Shown here: positions 1 through 14,500 of the stretch, one piece after another
How the letters are laid out: each line of letters opens with the position of its first letter
Position numbering within the stretch: position 1 is the stretch's first letter
DNA from: Paramecium tetraurelia
Taxonomy: Eukaryota > Ciliophora > Oligohymenophorea > Peniculida > Parameciidae
Reading direction: 5' to 3'
Length of the DNA stretch: 64,000 nt
NCBI RefSeq assembly: GCF_000165425.1
Contig: NW_001799639.1
Coordinates: 30,702 to 94,701, forward strand
Program-made: the position numbers and the translations under genes
The notes under the pieces: generated by a model
What the model saw: only the letters and a program-made list of their open reading frames with translations
What the model was told of the DNA's origin: nothing
The model's database searches: none

Positions 1-3000
1 TAACTTCAAAAAATGCGCGTAAGTTTCTTCAATAACAAATTATTTAGTAGAGTAAAAAAAAATAACTGGTATTTCAAAAATCAATATTATCATTAAATCA
101 AATCTTTTCGTTGACCATTTTACCTAAAACAATAATTGTTATATAGGAAGAATTTATCAATGATAGCAAAATTGATTGCGTTAATTAGCTTTTTTAAGCT
201 TCAATTAATACTAAAACAAATAAAAACTTTTTAGCAACTATCAAGCCTTCATGCGAATAATGTTTCCTTTTCTTCAATTCCATTTATGAATCTTTTATTG
301 AAAATATGGAGGAAATTAATATTAAAATACTAATTAAAAAGGAGTATGCAAGCATGTTTGATAATCTATTTCTTAAATTACTCTCCTTTTCAGAAAAGAG
401 ATACAAAAGAGTCTTAAAAAGTAGGTCCCAACTATTAGCTTTGATGAGATAAATAATCCCCTTAATTGATATCATTTAATAAATCCCAAAGCTTAATTGA
501 TTAAGTTTATGAATCAAAAAGGCCAATTTTTAAGGAAGAAAAGACTTCTAATTGTTGTAAATGAATGCTCTGAATTAGTTATAAAAATTGTTAAAAAGAA
601 TCTTTAAATAAATCTTGGAAATAACAAAAAATAGTAAGGCCATAAAAACTTATACAATCAATCCTGATATGTTAGTGATTAAATCTGAATTCACATCATA
701 AAATAGAAACTTTCCAAATGCTGGCATATAGTCCTACCCTATTACACCATCAAAAAAATTGAGAAGCTTTAATTTTTCCAAAATTGGCCTGATAGTTACT
801 ACTTCTGAAGATTCAAAATAAATCATGACATTCTCTGGAAAATTCGAATTTATGTATTTTAGATTAGCTTAATACTACATCGTATCTAAGACCTCAAAAC
901 ATTCAACAGGGTTACCAGACAGTAAAATAAAAAAGCTAGCTACACCAAGGCCAATGAGTATATACATGTTTAATTAGCTCATTTTATGGGATACTATCCT
1001 TTATTACTCGCTTAAGACAATAGGGTTCTTTAATCGTAATTTGCAAAATTAATTTTCTACTTAGAATCCAAAATCATCAATTAATAGTGTATCTAATTAA
1101 ACTTAAAAGTAAATCTCTGTTGTTACTTGCTTTAGCAATTTTATCTAAAACAAGTAATTAATATCTTATAAAAAAGTAGCATTTGGTTCAACTACTACTT
1201 ATGAATAGATCATATAATACAAGGGATTTACATCAACAAGAAAGGTCTTTAAATTTTTTGTCAAGTTTTAATAAGAATTTTGTAATTTGACTTTGCTCGT
1301 AATTTATAGTTATATAAATTGTGAGTCATAAGTTTGATTTATGAATAATAGATTGAAATGAGGAGGTTTGGTCTCAACGCACTAGCTTGTTTGAAAATTT
1401 ATCTATGTGCATGCCCAATTAATCTCAATTTCGCAATTGTCAGAACAACCATCATGAGAAATTTGATTAAAATCATCGCATTCCTCAATTTCTTACTTAG
1501 AACCATCCCCACATATTCCAATACATAAATTATTCTTGATTTGATAACCGTCATCACATTATAAACATTATCCATTATCGCAATCATAGCAATTCAATGG
1601 ACAAGAAAATTAACATTAATAACACCCATCAAAGGGGATTTCATTATCATCATCACATTACTCATTAGATGCAATTATTAGATCTCCACAAATTGTAAGG
1701 CATTGACTATCAATTAAGTAATATCCATCTTCTTCACATTATTATATTTGAATATCCATACAGTTTTATTGATCACATATTTAACAATTTTCTTTGCATG
1801 AAAATTAGCATTAATGACAACCATCATATTCAATATCATTGCCGTCATCGCATTATTCAAATCCTTCGATAACTATTCCATCTCCACATAGAGGAGTGCA
1901 AACTTTATTTTAAAGTTCAAAATACTTCTAACATTAGAAACAACCTAAATTTTGGTTACAAAATTGACAATTTTAAGAGCACTCAAATTTACATTCAAAA
2001 CATCCGTCATTTTTTTCATTATTTTAATCATCACATTATTCATATTAAAGCAAAGCGATTATACCATCTCCACACTCTGAGAAACATTTAAAGTTAACTA
2101 AATTCCAGCCTTCCATGCATTTAAAACATTAAGAACTATTACATTCTAAGCATTCTAATTGGCAACTGCTTTAGCATTAATAGCATCCATCAAACATCTG
2201 TAAGTTAGCATCATCGCATGATTCATATTCTTAAGTTACTCCATTTCCACAAATGGGTATACATAAGAGATTTTGAGATAATTCAAAAAGATCATCGCAA
2301 ATTTAACATTAATTTTAAAAGGAAATTTTACAATTTTGAGGCTATTCAAAAGGACACAACTAATATTAATAAGCAAAGATTCCATAATTTATTATGCTAC
2401 ATTAATTAATGTCATACAAGGGTTGTAATTCTGTTTATATTAATACATGTTGCATATAGATATTACTTATGAAATTAGAAATTTAACAATAATATCCTTC
2501 TTCTTTTTAAGTTGAATAATAACTTAAGTTTTCACTTTCATTTTGAAAACAAATAAATTTACATTGATTGCCAATTAATTAATATGATGGGTTGCAATTC
2601 AAACAATTTCCAAATTAACAAATATTACAATTTAAAGGGCAAGAAAACTAGCACTCATAGCACCCATCATAAGGCTATTAGTTTCCATCGTCACATTATT
2701 CTCCAGAGACTACTATTTAATCTCCACATTTAGCCTTACATTATCCTGAAATTGTATTCAATGTCCAATGAGATAAACATTAAGTACAAAGACCCTTGAT
2801 ACATTAATTGCAACCTTCATTACAATCATAAATTTAGGAAAAGCAACCATCAAATGCATAAATATTATCATCATTGCAAATAATTTCCTCATTAAATACT
2901 TACTTTTCTGCATCAGTAAAAACTTCAAAATCTCTAATACCAAAAAAGTGAGTGCTGTCTGCTGGATCAGGAGATTCAACAATTTATATTGTAAGAGTCA

Positions 3001-4047
3001 AAGTTTAGTCGCTGTTTACAATTTCTCCTAAAAAAATTTTATCTAATCTAAATTAAGGACCACAAATAATATCATTATTAGTAATTTTTGGAACAGAAAG
3101 TATGGCATTATAAATTTCTACTCCATTAGCCTCAGATCTCATAACAATAGATCCAGTCACAAATGCGCATAGAAATTTAAACTACATCCTAACTTTTGTG
3201 TGTGGATCAGATAAGTATAAAACAATTTAGAGTATTTTGCTCATCTAAAATTTACCATAATAATGAAAGCCTAAATATATTTTTCATGTACTTCCGCACT
3301 CTTAAATCCCATTAAATAGAGCATAATCACTTTTCCATCCCTCTCCATCTGTTAAAACGATTTTATTAAAAAATATTAGCATTCTGTTCCAATTTTAACA
3401 GTTTCCACTTATATCACAGTAATCACATCCTTTTGGACACTTATAGACAAATAATACGAAATCGGAAATTCCCCAAGATGCTGTAACTTGCAGAGAAATA
3501 ATTGTAATTATAGCACTGTTACCATTATGACTTATGGTGTCACTAATTGAATAAACTTATCCAACAGTACCACTACCACAAATTTGAGTTCCTGTTGATG
3601 TGTTTGGTCCGTCTTTGTATGCTTAGTATCCATCTATAAAAAAAATGTAAAATGATCCACTCCAGGGATCAAGTCTAAAATCAGTATGATGATGTACCTC
3701 CAGAACTTAAAATCAAACTACAGCTTATAATGAGGAGGTAAAATAAAAGTCTTTGTAATTGCTGTTTGATGATTAAAAACTGATGGACCTCCAAAAATCA
3801 ATGAAGTTCCACAATCAGTAATATGATTAGACGACATGGTCTAGTATGACTTCCAATCTAATTTAATATTGAGAAAATTACTGTCATCTGAATTAAAGGG
3901 AGTGAAAAAGGATCTGCTAATTTCAGTCTGTGCCAAAGTATGAGGACATATTTGGTTTTGTAAAAAGAGATTTATAAAAATAATAAGACTTAGTATGGAT
4001 TGTGGCACATTTTTTGCGTAGTATGTGAACTATGATAAACAAAGCAT
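1..4047 (-). CDS. Cys-rich surface membrane protein with Myxococcus-type Cys repeats (3' end outside window)
   Basis: Read with TAA/TAG as Gln, this minus-strand frame starts at the ATG at 4045-4047 and stays open to the left edge, so the C-terminus is missing. One intron is visible at 3675-3697 (GTACAT...TTTTAG). The first 40 or so residues are hydrophobic and look like a signal sequence. A ~400-residue extracellular-type part follows, then at least five repeats of the type CGDG...EECDDGN...DGC..C (about 1.4-2.8 kb), and finally a region with several hydrophobic, membrane-spanning stretches (for example ILIGLGVASFFILL and VFMALLFFVIS). Cys repeats plus C-terminal membrane helices are characteristic of a large, poorly characterised family of Paramecium surface proteins. 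Exact function and ligand are unknown. It is the same general type as, but not closely alignable to, the giant gene at 11.5-20.3 kb. Confidence 0.75.
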
Positions 4048-5039
4048 GTGAGGTATTTTTAAAATTAATAACGAAAGAAGTTTGCATTAATTAGAATTAA
4101 AATTGATTCATAATTAAATATATCTTTTATTAACATTTTAATTAGATCATTTATATTACATGTTAGACGATAATTATTATTATTTTAGAATTAGATAATA
4201 AATTTTTTTGATTTAATTCATTTCTTGCAAAAATCAAAATTTATCTTCTGACTTTTTCGAGATGGGAAAATCAATTATATATTTAGTAATTTTATAATAT
4301 TTTGATATTTAAGTAAAAGCTGCCTTGAATGCTTAAAAGTCATTCTAATCTCGCACTGTAACCTATAATAATTTTAAATGTATTTTATTCTGTTTATAAA
4401 TATTATAGAAACCATTTTGTATCTCGTTTTAAATGTTTTGTTTATTCATTATAAATTTATTTTACCCAACTAATGATTCGATTCTTAACTCTATTTAATG
4501 CACTTTCTAACTTCTAAATTACATGAGGACTTCTATATAAAATATGATAATTGGATGAACAAGAAGAGTTTCTTATTCTAAAGCAGTGGCTTTAATTTAA
4601 GAAAAAATTTGATTTTACTTAAACCTTTCTTCATCCCTAATATTATTTATGTCTATAAATAATTGATCCAATTATCGTTTCATTTTTGTGAATTAAATAT
4701 TCAATTATTTTTCTAATATATAATTCTCCTCATCCTCAAGACAAGGGCATTATAATATACTTGTAAAATAGTTAATAATACTTAGAAATTTCGATTAATA
4801 TTGGGGTATTCAAGAATTACTTTTAAATAATATTTAAAATTTTATTGTTGTTTTATTAACAGTTATTTATTTCTGTTTATAAATGTTTGAATACTTATTT
4901 ATTTATTAAAGAATAATTCAGTCAAAAATAATTTCGATAGATTCAATAGATATTTAATATTTATTCAATGAATTAATTTAGTCAGATATACTATGCATAA
5001 AATTATTTTTTGGAAATATTGATCTTACACTCATAAATG
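4048..5039. other. AT-rich intergenic region, no gene seen
   Basis: About 1 kb between the Cys-rich protein gene and the decayed repeat gene. All frames are interrupted by TGA and no protein-like stretch, RNA gene or repeat stood out by eye. Confidence 0.5.
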
Positions 5040-6620
5040 AAGGATTATATAAATAAAAAGGAAAATATTGTTTTTATGGAATGCAACATGAAGGAGATTT
5101 CTTTATTCACTATTTAAAATGGTTATCTTAGGTACACTCTTTAAAATAGTTTAATCAATATTTTGTATATCAACTTCAATATAATATAAATGTCTAATCA
5201 ATGATATTAAAATTCCCTAAAATTATATTTGATCTTGAGTAGGTCAAACATTTATAAAGGGAAGGAGAAATAGGAGACTAGGAATAATGTATAGGGGGTT
5301 GGAAGGCAAAATGGAAAGGTCAAAATTTAACGTGGGTGGATTTTATAATGAATTTGAATTAAGATTGGAAAGTGGTCAGAATTAGAAAATAATACGTTAT
5401 TCAAGTATATAAATTTAATATAAAGCTTGAATATTGCTTTTTGGATTGGAAATTATAATAATGGTAAAAAAATTGGAGATTGAGATGCAGTTTGTAAAGA
5501 AATTAATGGCATATTGACTTTATGCCTCTGTAAAAATGATTTTAAAGTTAAGTGGAGGTGGAAATTACGAAAATGATGGAGTGAAAAACTGGATATTGGG
5601 ACACAAACCAGCGGTACTGATGTGTTAAATATTGATGCTTTAATTTACCAATTAATAATATTCTGAGAAAATATTGTACTTCAAATTTGAGTTTTAATTA
5701 GTAGCATATTTGCAGTCAAGTTTGGGCAATATTCAAATGGGACCAAAATTGGAAAAATGGATAATAGAGTATACGGATGAAATCATGTATTTTAATATGT
5801 TATTTAAGTGGAGGAGGATATTATGATGAATAAGGATAAAATATTGGCAATTGGGTTGAAGTTCATGAAAATTTTAATTGGTACATTTTTAATTAATTTC
5901 TAATTCACTTTGAAATTACTTTTCATTGATTTAATAAAAATGGGAAAAGGAATAGGTATAGGCAATATTTTACTAATTGAAAATACTTATGTATGAATAT
6001 ATGTAATCCAAAGGGGACAAGGCATGTTTGATGAGAATTGAGTTAAATAGGCAAAATGGATAGAGTTAATTTAGAACTTTTGGTAGTTTTTATTTCAAAA
6101 TTTATCCTAGTTCGTGTTCAATTACTAAAGAAGAATAATATAAAAATGGAAAAAGACTAGGACTCTGGAATACTATTTATAGCAATAAAATTATCTTAAT
6201 ATATATTTTAAAATATTTATAAGTACTGGAGGAATTTGTAATGAGTTAGAATAAAAGTATGGTATATGGAGATATTTGCACGACAATTTCAGCTGGTATG
6301 ATTGTTTAATAATTTCGCTTTTGCGGAATATCTTATGAATGTAATATTAGTCAGGTATCAAAGTTGGATACTAGAAAACAGTTGTCTAATTTGAGCAGCA
6401 TTTGTAAGAGATTAATTTAAAAATAATTTAGTGTAGGTGGAAATTATGATGAGAAAGGTATAAGAATGGCATATGGACTGATTTAGATGAAAATTTTTTG
6501 ATAGAAATTTTGGCTCATCTTTTGTTTAATATATACAAAATTATGAATATGGTTTAAAACAAGGGGAGTTGAAAAAAAAATTGATGAAATTTTAACTATT
6601 GATAATATTTTTTTCTAATG
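5040..6620 (+). pseudogene. Decayed tandem-repeat (MORN-like) protein gene
   Basis: The plus strand holds many fragments of a ciliate MORN-like repeat, whose family pattern is roughly GG.YDE.G.K.G.W.EL...F followed by Y.NGKK.G.W. Recognisable units start near 5333, 5549, 5809, 6224 and 6431. The spacings (216, 260, 415, 207) point to a parent repeat of about 207-216 bases, or 70 residues. Pieces such as YKNGKRLGLWN (near 6140) and GGNYDEKGIR (near 6430) are still legible. The frame is broken repeatedly: a missing base near 5349, a conserved Trp codon turned into TGA near 5481, a Gly codon turned into TGA near 6040, and another indel near 6465. No continuous frame spans the region, so a functional product is unlikely. 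Boundaries are approximate. Confidence 0.7.
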
Positions 6621-8264
6621 ATTTCCCCTTTAAGTTTACTTCATATTTCTTTTAGCTGTTACCCTTATTTGAAATTACAGAATAAAGCTATTTAGAATTC
6701 ACATTTATTGGATGATAATCAAATTCCTCTATAGCTTTACTAATAATTACAAATAAATCTCTACTAAATACATGCCTTTAAATTATCAATAATGGATATA
6801 AATTATTCTTAATTTTGGTGGCATTTTTAATATAACCACTTTAACTTACAACTCTCTTATAATTAAATTACAACTTTATTATATGGATAAAATTTGTAAT
6901 TCTATTTCTTATTTAATTAAGTAATAATATTTTTTAATTTTTGCATCGAAAATTTTATTGTTATCAGGCTATTAATATCGTATTTTGATGAATAATTGAA
7001 TTAATAAGTTAGAGGAAGCACATGTAAAAATTAGAACAAATCTATATTTTCTTGATTTAATATTACATGTTTTTATAATCAAGATAATATTATAATTATA
7101 ATCTTTAAAATCAATCTCAAATATTAACACACACATATTATCACTCCAAAAAGGGCAACAACGTATTGTAAAATAGCAATAAATTGGCTACTATGAATTG
7201 ATCCTTTTATAATCGAAATTTTCCATTTAGAATTTAAAATAAGCTAATTACCTGTGATGTTGCAAATCCAAGATACAAAAAAAATACAAAAATATAAAAA
7301 ATCATTACTGAAAACTCATTTTTAACACAAAAATCATTTAGACAATTTTAGAAATTAAACGATAGAGATATGAAAATAATTGATATTATCAAAGGAAATA
7401 TCATTGATGATACTAAAGTTTCTAAATTAGTGAATTTTATTACATTTAATAGTCGGATCTTCGTAAAACGTAAAGTAAACTCCCATTATAAAATAAGAGG
7501 ATAATAGACAAATATAGAGTAAAATGATTCCAAATATTAGAATTGAATTGTAAAATAATCTTACTCCGAAAACACAGATAGATGAGGTAACTATTGTTGT
7601 ATATAGAAGAATAAATAAAACTTCTTTGAATAAAGTCTAATTATCTATTGTTTATTACATTCCTAATTTATGGTTTTGATTTTATTATCTGCAATAATAG
7701 TAACTAAGCTATTATTAGAAAAATAAACATTGGTATGGCAAAGGATAGCTTCAAATCTTTGATATTTTAAGAATAAGCACAAACTAAAGCAATTGCAAGT
7801 TCTAAGCCAGTTTAGCAAAAGCAAATCAACATCAAAAGAACCAAAAATTTCCTTTTATCTTAGTTTGAAATCAAAGATTGACACTAAGGCTATTATGCCA
7901 TATATTCAACTAAAATGGCTTAATGTTTTACTTGAAATAGGAATTTCAGGGGGTCCAATAATTAATTCTTAATTTTGTAATATTGGTTAATACATTAAAT
8001 GATTGATAATGTCTTACAAAAATTAAAATTAAGTATTAAGTTATTGTTTTTTTATTATTCTTGATGACATATATTACTTTCAGAAAACCTCAAAAAACTC
8101 AAAGCAAAAATGAACTTTAATCATACTGAAAATGAGGATATTTTCTAAGTATTCTAAAAACCAAGATTAATTTGTAGCTTTACAATAAAATAAAATATAC
8201 TTTACTCATTGATATCTATGTTGATAATGTAAAAAATATAAGGATATAGAGAATTAAATTTATT
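6621..8264. other. Gene-poor stretch with possible coding remnants
   Basis: About 1.6 kb with no convincing gene. Two adjacent TGA-free stretches in different frames look somewhat protein-like: 7670-7762 begins with a hydrophobic segment (MVLILLSAIIVTKLLLEKQ), and about 7772-8003 encodes a basic, then hydrophobic stretch. They could be remnants of a decayed membrane protein gene or chance. The rest is AT-rich with frequent TGA. Confidence 0.3.
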
Positions 8265-11070
8265 ATGTTATTAATTTTAATTCTTATATTAAATACATAT
8301 TGCAATTATCTAGGATAAGTAAGCTAAATAAGATCTGATTTGCTTAGGGTTTATTTGTTTCCTCATTCGCATGATGATGTTGGATGGATTAAAACAATGA
8401 ATGAATATTACTATGATTACCATGGTGTCAAATAAATAATTAATTCATACATGGAAGAACTAATCAAAGATAAATCCAAGTATTTTTCATAAGTTGAAGT
8501 AGCATTTTTTAAAATGTAAATCTAAAATATAGAAATAGGTGGTGGAATGAATAGAATGATACAATGAAAGATAATGTGAAATAATTAATATTAAATGAAT
8601 AACTAGAATTTTTGAGTGGAGGATGGTGCATGAATGACGAAGCAACAACTTATTATGAAGATATTATTGACTAAATGACATTAGGACATAAGTTTCTTTT
8701 AGAAAATTTTAACTATATACCCACTATTGGATGGTAAATTGATACTTTTGGACATTCTAATACTCAAGCACTCTTTTCAAATATGATGGGTTTTAATGCT
8801 TGGTTTTTCGGAAGAATTGACCATGAAGATCGAATAAAAAGAGAAAAAAATAAAGAATTAGAGTTCGTTATTCATCCTGATTATGCACACTCTATTTTTA
8901 CGCATGTTAATTATTATGGGTATTATTCATCCCCGAAAGGATTCGATTTTGATATTTCCAATCCCAATAGAAATTATGTTTCTATTTAAAATGTGGAATA
9001 AAAATCTGAAGGACTTGATTAATATTTTAAATAATAATATAAATCCTACAGAGGTAAAATATTAGCACATACTCTTGGTATGGACTTTGAATGGTCGAAT
9101 GCTTCTAGTTACTTTTAATAAATGGATCTGGTTATTAATTGGATTAATAATAATACAGAAAAATATAATATGATCATCGAATATGGAACTCCAAAACAAT
9201 ATATCTAAGCTTTGAATTAGTAAAATATTTCATATCCTTTTCAAGAGGAAGACTTTCTTCCTTATTCTGATCATCCTTTTGAATATTGGTCTGGATTCTT
9301 CTCTAGCAGACCCGCTTTTAAGGGGTATGTAAAAAGAATGGGTCGTTATTTTTAGTAAGTGAAACGCTTTTATTCATTAGTTAAAATGAATAATATTAGT
9401 CAAAGTATTTTTGATGAAACCAAGCTATTTAAAGATTATATCTGAAAGCATATTGGGTACAGCCCTATACATCTATGATGCGTATCACAGGGAACTGCGA
9501 AAATATATATGTGTAATGAATGCATTACTTTGAAATTGAATTCATTTAAGCACAATTGAAAAAATGGGAAAATCAAAGTAAGTTCATTTTCTTGAATCAT
9601 TTTATCAAAATACTTCAGGCATAACACATGTTTAATGTTATTTTAATGAATCAAATTCATGTGATTCCTTATTTGATCCTCTTAGTCAAAACGAAACTAT
9701 TATTGTAACAATTATTGATATAAAAATAAATAATGATGGCTAAAATGATTATTTGAAAATGCTGATTCCCACAAATTTAAACATAAAAATTGTGGATGAA
9801 TATGAAAATTCCATTTATGGAGAAATTATTTGTATAAATAAGAGATGCACTCTATACTTACCTAGAAAAGTAAATAATGAAAAATTGTTACATTATATTC
9901 GAATAATGGTTGATTTTGACAATGATACAAAAATTATGAAATTAGAACCAAAAGTTATTGAAATTTAAAAGAATACAAAAATATTTGATAAATTTCACCT
10001 ATATTATAAAGTTTATTTATCAAAATAGTCAAGTTTAAGTAGTGGAGCATATATATTTAGACCTAATTTGAATGCCTCTGATTATGGTGATTTTCTCTAA
10101 GCAATTGAATTTTCTGGTCAAATAATCTAATAAATATATTTGGAAAAAACAACACTAAAAGTCTGGATTACAAGATTTGAAAATCAAGATCTATTTTCTA
10201 TTGACACATTTTTAGATTCCATAGATATTTCTGATTAATTTGGTAAAGAAATCATATTGTAAATTCAAACTGATATTTCAAATGATGGTATATTTTATAC
10301 TGATAGCAATGGATTCAAATTTTAAAAACGAAGGATAAATCACAGGGATTCATGGAACATAAAAATGAAAGAGTAAATAGCTGGTAATTATTTTCCTGTC
10401 AACGGTGCTATTATGATCATGAATAGTGATGGAAATTCTGCTTGTGCAGTACTAAATGACAGAGCTTAAGGAGGATCAAGTTTAGACTAAGGAGTTATTG
10501 AATTAATGCTGTAGAGAAGATTAGTACGTGATGATAACAAAGGACTGTTTGAAGTTTTGGATGAATAAGAAATAGATAAGGGTTAAAAAGTAGGTATTAG
10601 ATAAATGATATCACATACAATCATTTTCTATAATCATCAATAACAACCAAATCTATTAAGAGAACATCAATATAAATAAGATTTATAACCCTTACTCTAT
10701 TTTTCAACATAACCTTTTATACAATATTCTTCTCTATTGGATTTATTTTAAGGATTTTTAATCAAACAGTCCGATAAAAATTTGAGCAAATTATACATAG
10801 AGCCTTGGTTATAAAATAATTAGTATTTAGTAAGAGTTCACAACATGAAGGAAGAGGGCATTTAAAAACTAAATTTCCTTAAAGGATTATCATTCTTAGA
10901 AACAACTTTGACTGGCAATTAAGATTTAAAGATGTGGGAGCTTAATCGATTAAGTAGATGATTTTTTTAATTTAGAATGGAGCGATAGTTATCCAAAAAA
11001 ACAAAATTATTAATATAAGGATGACGAAGTTGGTCCAATGAAGATAAGAACGTGGATTGTAACTATTTGA
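8265..11070 (+). pseudogene. Lysosomal-type alpha-mannosidase (GH38), apparently inactivated
   Basis: The frame starts at 8265 with a signal peptide (MLLILILILNTYCNYLG). It then reads HSHDDVGW (N-terminal zinc ligands), an intron near 8514-8536, FLSGGWCMNDEA, and GWQIDTFGHS with the catalytic nucleophile Asp of family 38. The C-terminal half (about 9620-10950) is a clean frame ending with the family-like VGPMKIRTW. Between about 9430 and 9640 the frame breaks several times, and the conserved His-His-Asp zinc-binding segment (family form HHDA.TGT) is scrambled by small insertions near 9460-9495. A further frame change lies near 10950. Lysosomal alpha-mannosidases trim mannose from glycoproteins in the lysosome. 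Loss of the zinc ligand with several indels argues for a pseudogene, perhaps a decaying whole-genome-duplication copy, rather than sequencing error. Confidence 0.75.
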
Positions 11071-11532
11071 AGAAAGTATAATCTTTACATTATGTCATGA
11101 GTTTCTAACCCCCACATTTTTCTATCATTTTAAAGTTATAATTAAAAATAGGTTTCTATTTCAAATTTTAATATATACATAATAATGTAATTGGGTAATT
11201 TATTAAGTTATATTATAAATTTTTTAACTTCATCCTCATCACTTTATCCTTCAATACTTTAAATAAGATTGTGCCAAATTTCAACTCATTTAAAAACTCT
11301 ATAGAATTAATATTTATTGAATTAAAAATTTTGATTTATATAAACCTATGATTTAATTTAATAGGAAGTTATAAAAAAAATAAAGAAGGAGTAATGGAAG
11401 AATTTAAGCATATGTTTTCTCATCTAATTAATTTTTTTTTGGTTTGTTTAAATTTGATGACATTTTTTAGAATTTTCTTAAGTTTAGAATTATGTCCACA
11501 AAATTCATAATTTATTTTAGAAATAATTAAAT
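11071..11532. other. Intergenic region, no gene seen
   Basis: AT-rich sequence between the mannosidase relic and the giant surface protein gene. It should contain the promoter of the latter, but I see no specific motif. Confidence 0.5.
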
Positions 11533-14500
11533 ATGAAAATAGTCCTTATTCTGTCCTTTTTTCTTAAAACTGTATTAACTGATTATGTGTATATTTTAAG
11601 TCCTGATAAACCATACCTTCTAACAGAATTTTCAATTTAAGAAGCAATTAAAAGTGAAGGAGTAGTATATAAGCAAAGCTCTTGGTTTTAATACCTTCCC
11701 TTAACGACTACAATTTATTCTACATCTGCAGGGATTTTAATTAGCAATTGCTATCATTTATTTAGTTCGGTAGGGAAAGAATCAAAAAGTTTAAACTTTT
11801 TACATTACGATTGTATAGATCTTGAATAAAAGTCAATCACAAAATTTATCAAATTTATAGGCAGCGATAATTAACAATACAGTTATGAATTCGATATAAA
11901 TGTTTTTGAATATGAAAATTAGTGGTACTATTTTCAATTCATAATATATCCCTATAACAATAGATTTTAAATCATAATAATAAAAAATGAAAAAGTAATC
12001 AAAAATGAAATTTTCCATCTATTAAAATTTAAACATATATAAATAATTTAAAACATTCCACCTCATTTCCTACTAGTACATTAAAAATTTCTAATTATTC
12101 ATTTTCCTCTTATATTTCATTATTTTAAACCAACTTTTATCAACCTTTATCCTCTTTTTTCCATTACTCTATTTCTATTTATTTAAATTTATTTACCAAC
12201 CAATNNNNNNNNNNNNNNNNNNNNNNNNNNNNNNNNNNNNNNNNNNNNNNNNNNNNNNNNNNNNNNNNNNNNNNNNNNNNNNNNNNNNNNNNNNNNNNNN
12301 NNNNNNNNNNNNNNNNNNNNNNNNNNNNNNNNNNNNNNNNNNNNNNNNNNNNNNCTAAAAAAGCATGTAACTGTTAAAGGAATCCAGTAAGTAATTTAAT
12401 GGATTAGGATTATTTTTATCTCTATCAATCAATATATACCTCAAAATTTTAGAACTGCAATTAATTTTTATTTGCGGGATGGTTTAAGATTAAAGAAATA
12501 ATTCAAAGCGATTAAGAAATGACATTTTAATTTATTAAATTGACTTCAAATATGTAGAATAATTAATTGTAAAATTAAAATCTCTCTCCTTTATAATTAT
12601 TTTACAAACTTTAATAAAATCTCAATAAAATAATTATTACAACTTATAGTTATACAATTCCATCAGTTAGCTTAGATTTTACAAACGATCCTTTTTTAAT
12701 AATCACAGAATTCCAGATTTCGAACAATATATAATTATGGCATCTACTGTATGTAAAGATGATAGAAGATACTTTGGATATTAGTATCAATTTTTTTGAG
12801 AATCGGTAAGCTTATGAGTACAAGACACAAATAATAGTTAAGCAATTTCATTAAATATACTTCAAGCTGTTTTTAGGAAATTTATAAGAATCAACTACTA
12901 ATTATTTAAATATAATGGGTAGGAATATCTATTTTTTTAATTGCAATCAAAATTTCTAAATACAAAACTGCCATCTAAGTTGTGGTGAATGTGATGGTCC
13001 TACTAATCAAGATTGTTTATCTTGTTCCTTAGAATCAAAAAGAGTATATTTTCCATAATTTAAATAATGTTTATGTCCTTATAATACTATTGATTACAAT
13101 GATGAATGTTTAAGTTATTCAGAATTAGGCTTTTAGGTAATTTCAAATGAAGAATAAAATGAAGGATGTTTATATGGACAATTCGAACTTAATGGCTCTT
13201 GTTATTAATGGTAATTTTGATTAATTATAATACAAGTCCAGGTTAAATAAATTCACAAGCAATAACTTGTTTAGAATGCGTTTTGAATCCAAAAGATTGG
13301 TTCAGTGATCCATAGTGTGCGACATATATATACCTAAATCAGGATGGAAGTACATCTGAAATCAAGGAATCATTTCTGTAAATTGAACCCAAGTATTTTT
13401 TCACTTTTAATGGTGAAGATCTTGAATTATGCTTGGAATGTGAATAATCTAGCTTAACAAATTTAGAGAATATAGATTAAAATATGGCTGCAAAATAGCA
13501 ATCATTTAAATCATTATGCACTTCTGAAAGATCATAGTAGCAATGTTATAAATGCAGCTTTTCTAATTGCAAGAAATGTGGTTAATTAATAACAGAATAA
13601 GTTTGTTTTATATGTGAAGAATACTATGAATTAGTAGATGGTCACTGTAACATCTGGACTATAGGTGTATTGAAAGAAAACAATAATTGTTTATCGCCTT
13701 ATTATATTTCTTCCACAAAAGAATGTAAAAAATGCTCTATTGATCATTGCATATATTGTTTCGAATACGTTTTAGATAACTTGGAACTAACAACCCTTTA
13801 CAGGAAGTTCAAATTGTTCAATGGAGATGATAATATTTAAGTGGGATGTGCGATGTGTTAAGATGGATATATTTTTGATTTTAGAGTAGGATTATGTCTA
13901 AAATAAACTCCAAATATTGAATTTTGTCTTAGAAGTTACATTAGTGAAGAGGGAACAGAAAAATGTACTTTATCCTCAAAATAAGATTTCTCAGTAGCGA
14001 GAGAAATAGTTAATTGTGAAAAATTTATCTCTAACTGCATCTAATGTTTTCTTACTATGCAATCAATTTTAAGATGCATTATATGCAAAGAAGGTTACAC
14101 ATCTTCAACCTCTGAAGTCAATGGTTAATGTACCTTAAGCAAATTACCTTATTAAGTAATAAGCATAGAAGGGAATTCGGTTGATAAGGATGTGTGGGTG
14201 GAAAGGATTTAGAGTTTTATGGGATCATATTTACCTAATTCATATTTTTATCCATTTCCAGTATCAACATATTTAAATACTGAAATTCCAATCTAATGCA
14301 AGGAAGGATATTCTATAATTAAATTCAGTTTTTGCTCTCAATATTGCGATTCAAATTGTTAAGAGTGCTAACTGCCTAAATACTGGAGTAAATTTTCTTG
14401 TAATAAATGTCCATTAAATTATTTTAAGCAGAATCAACGAGTGTAAATTAATGGAATATGTTAAACATGCTCTCTTCTTTGTTCCTTCTGTTAATCTAGA

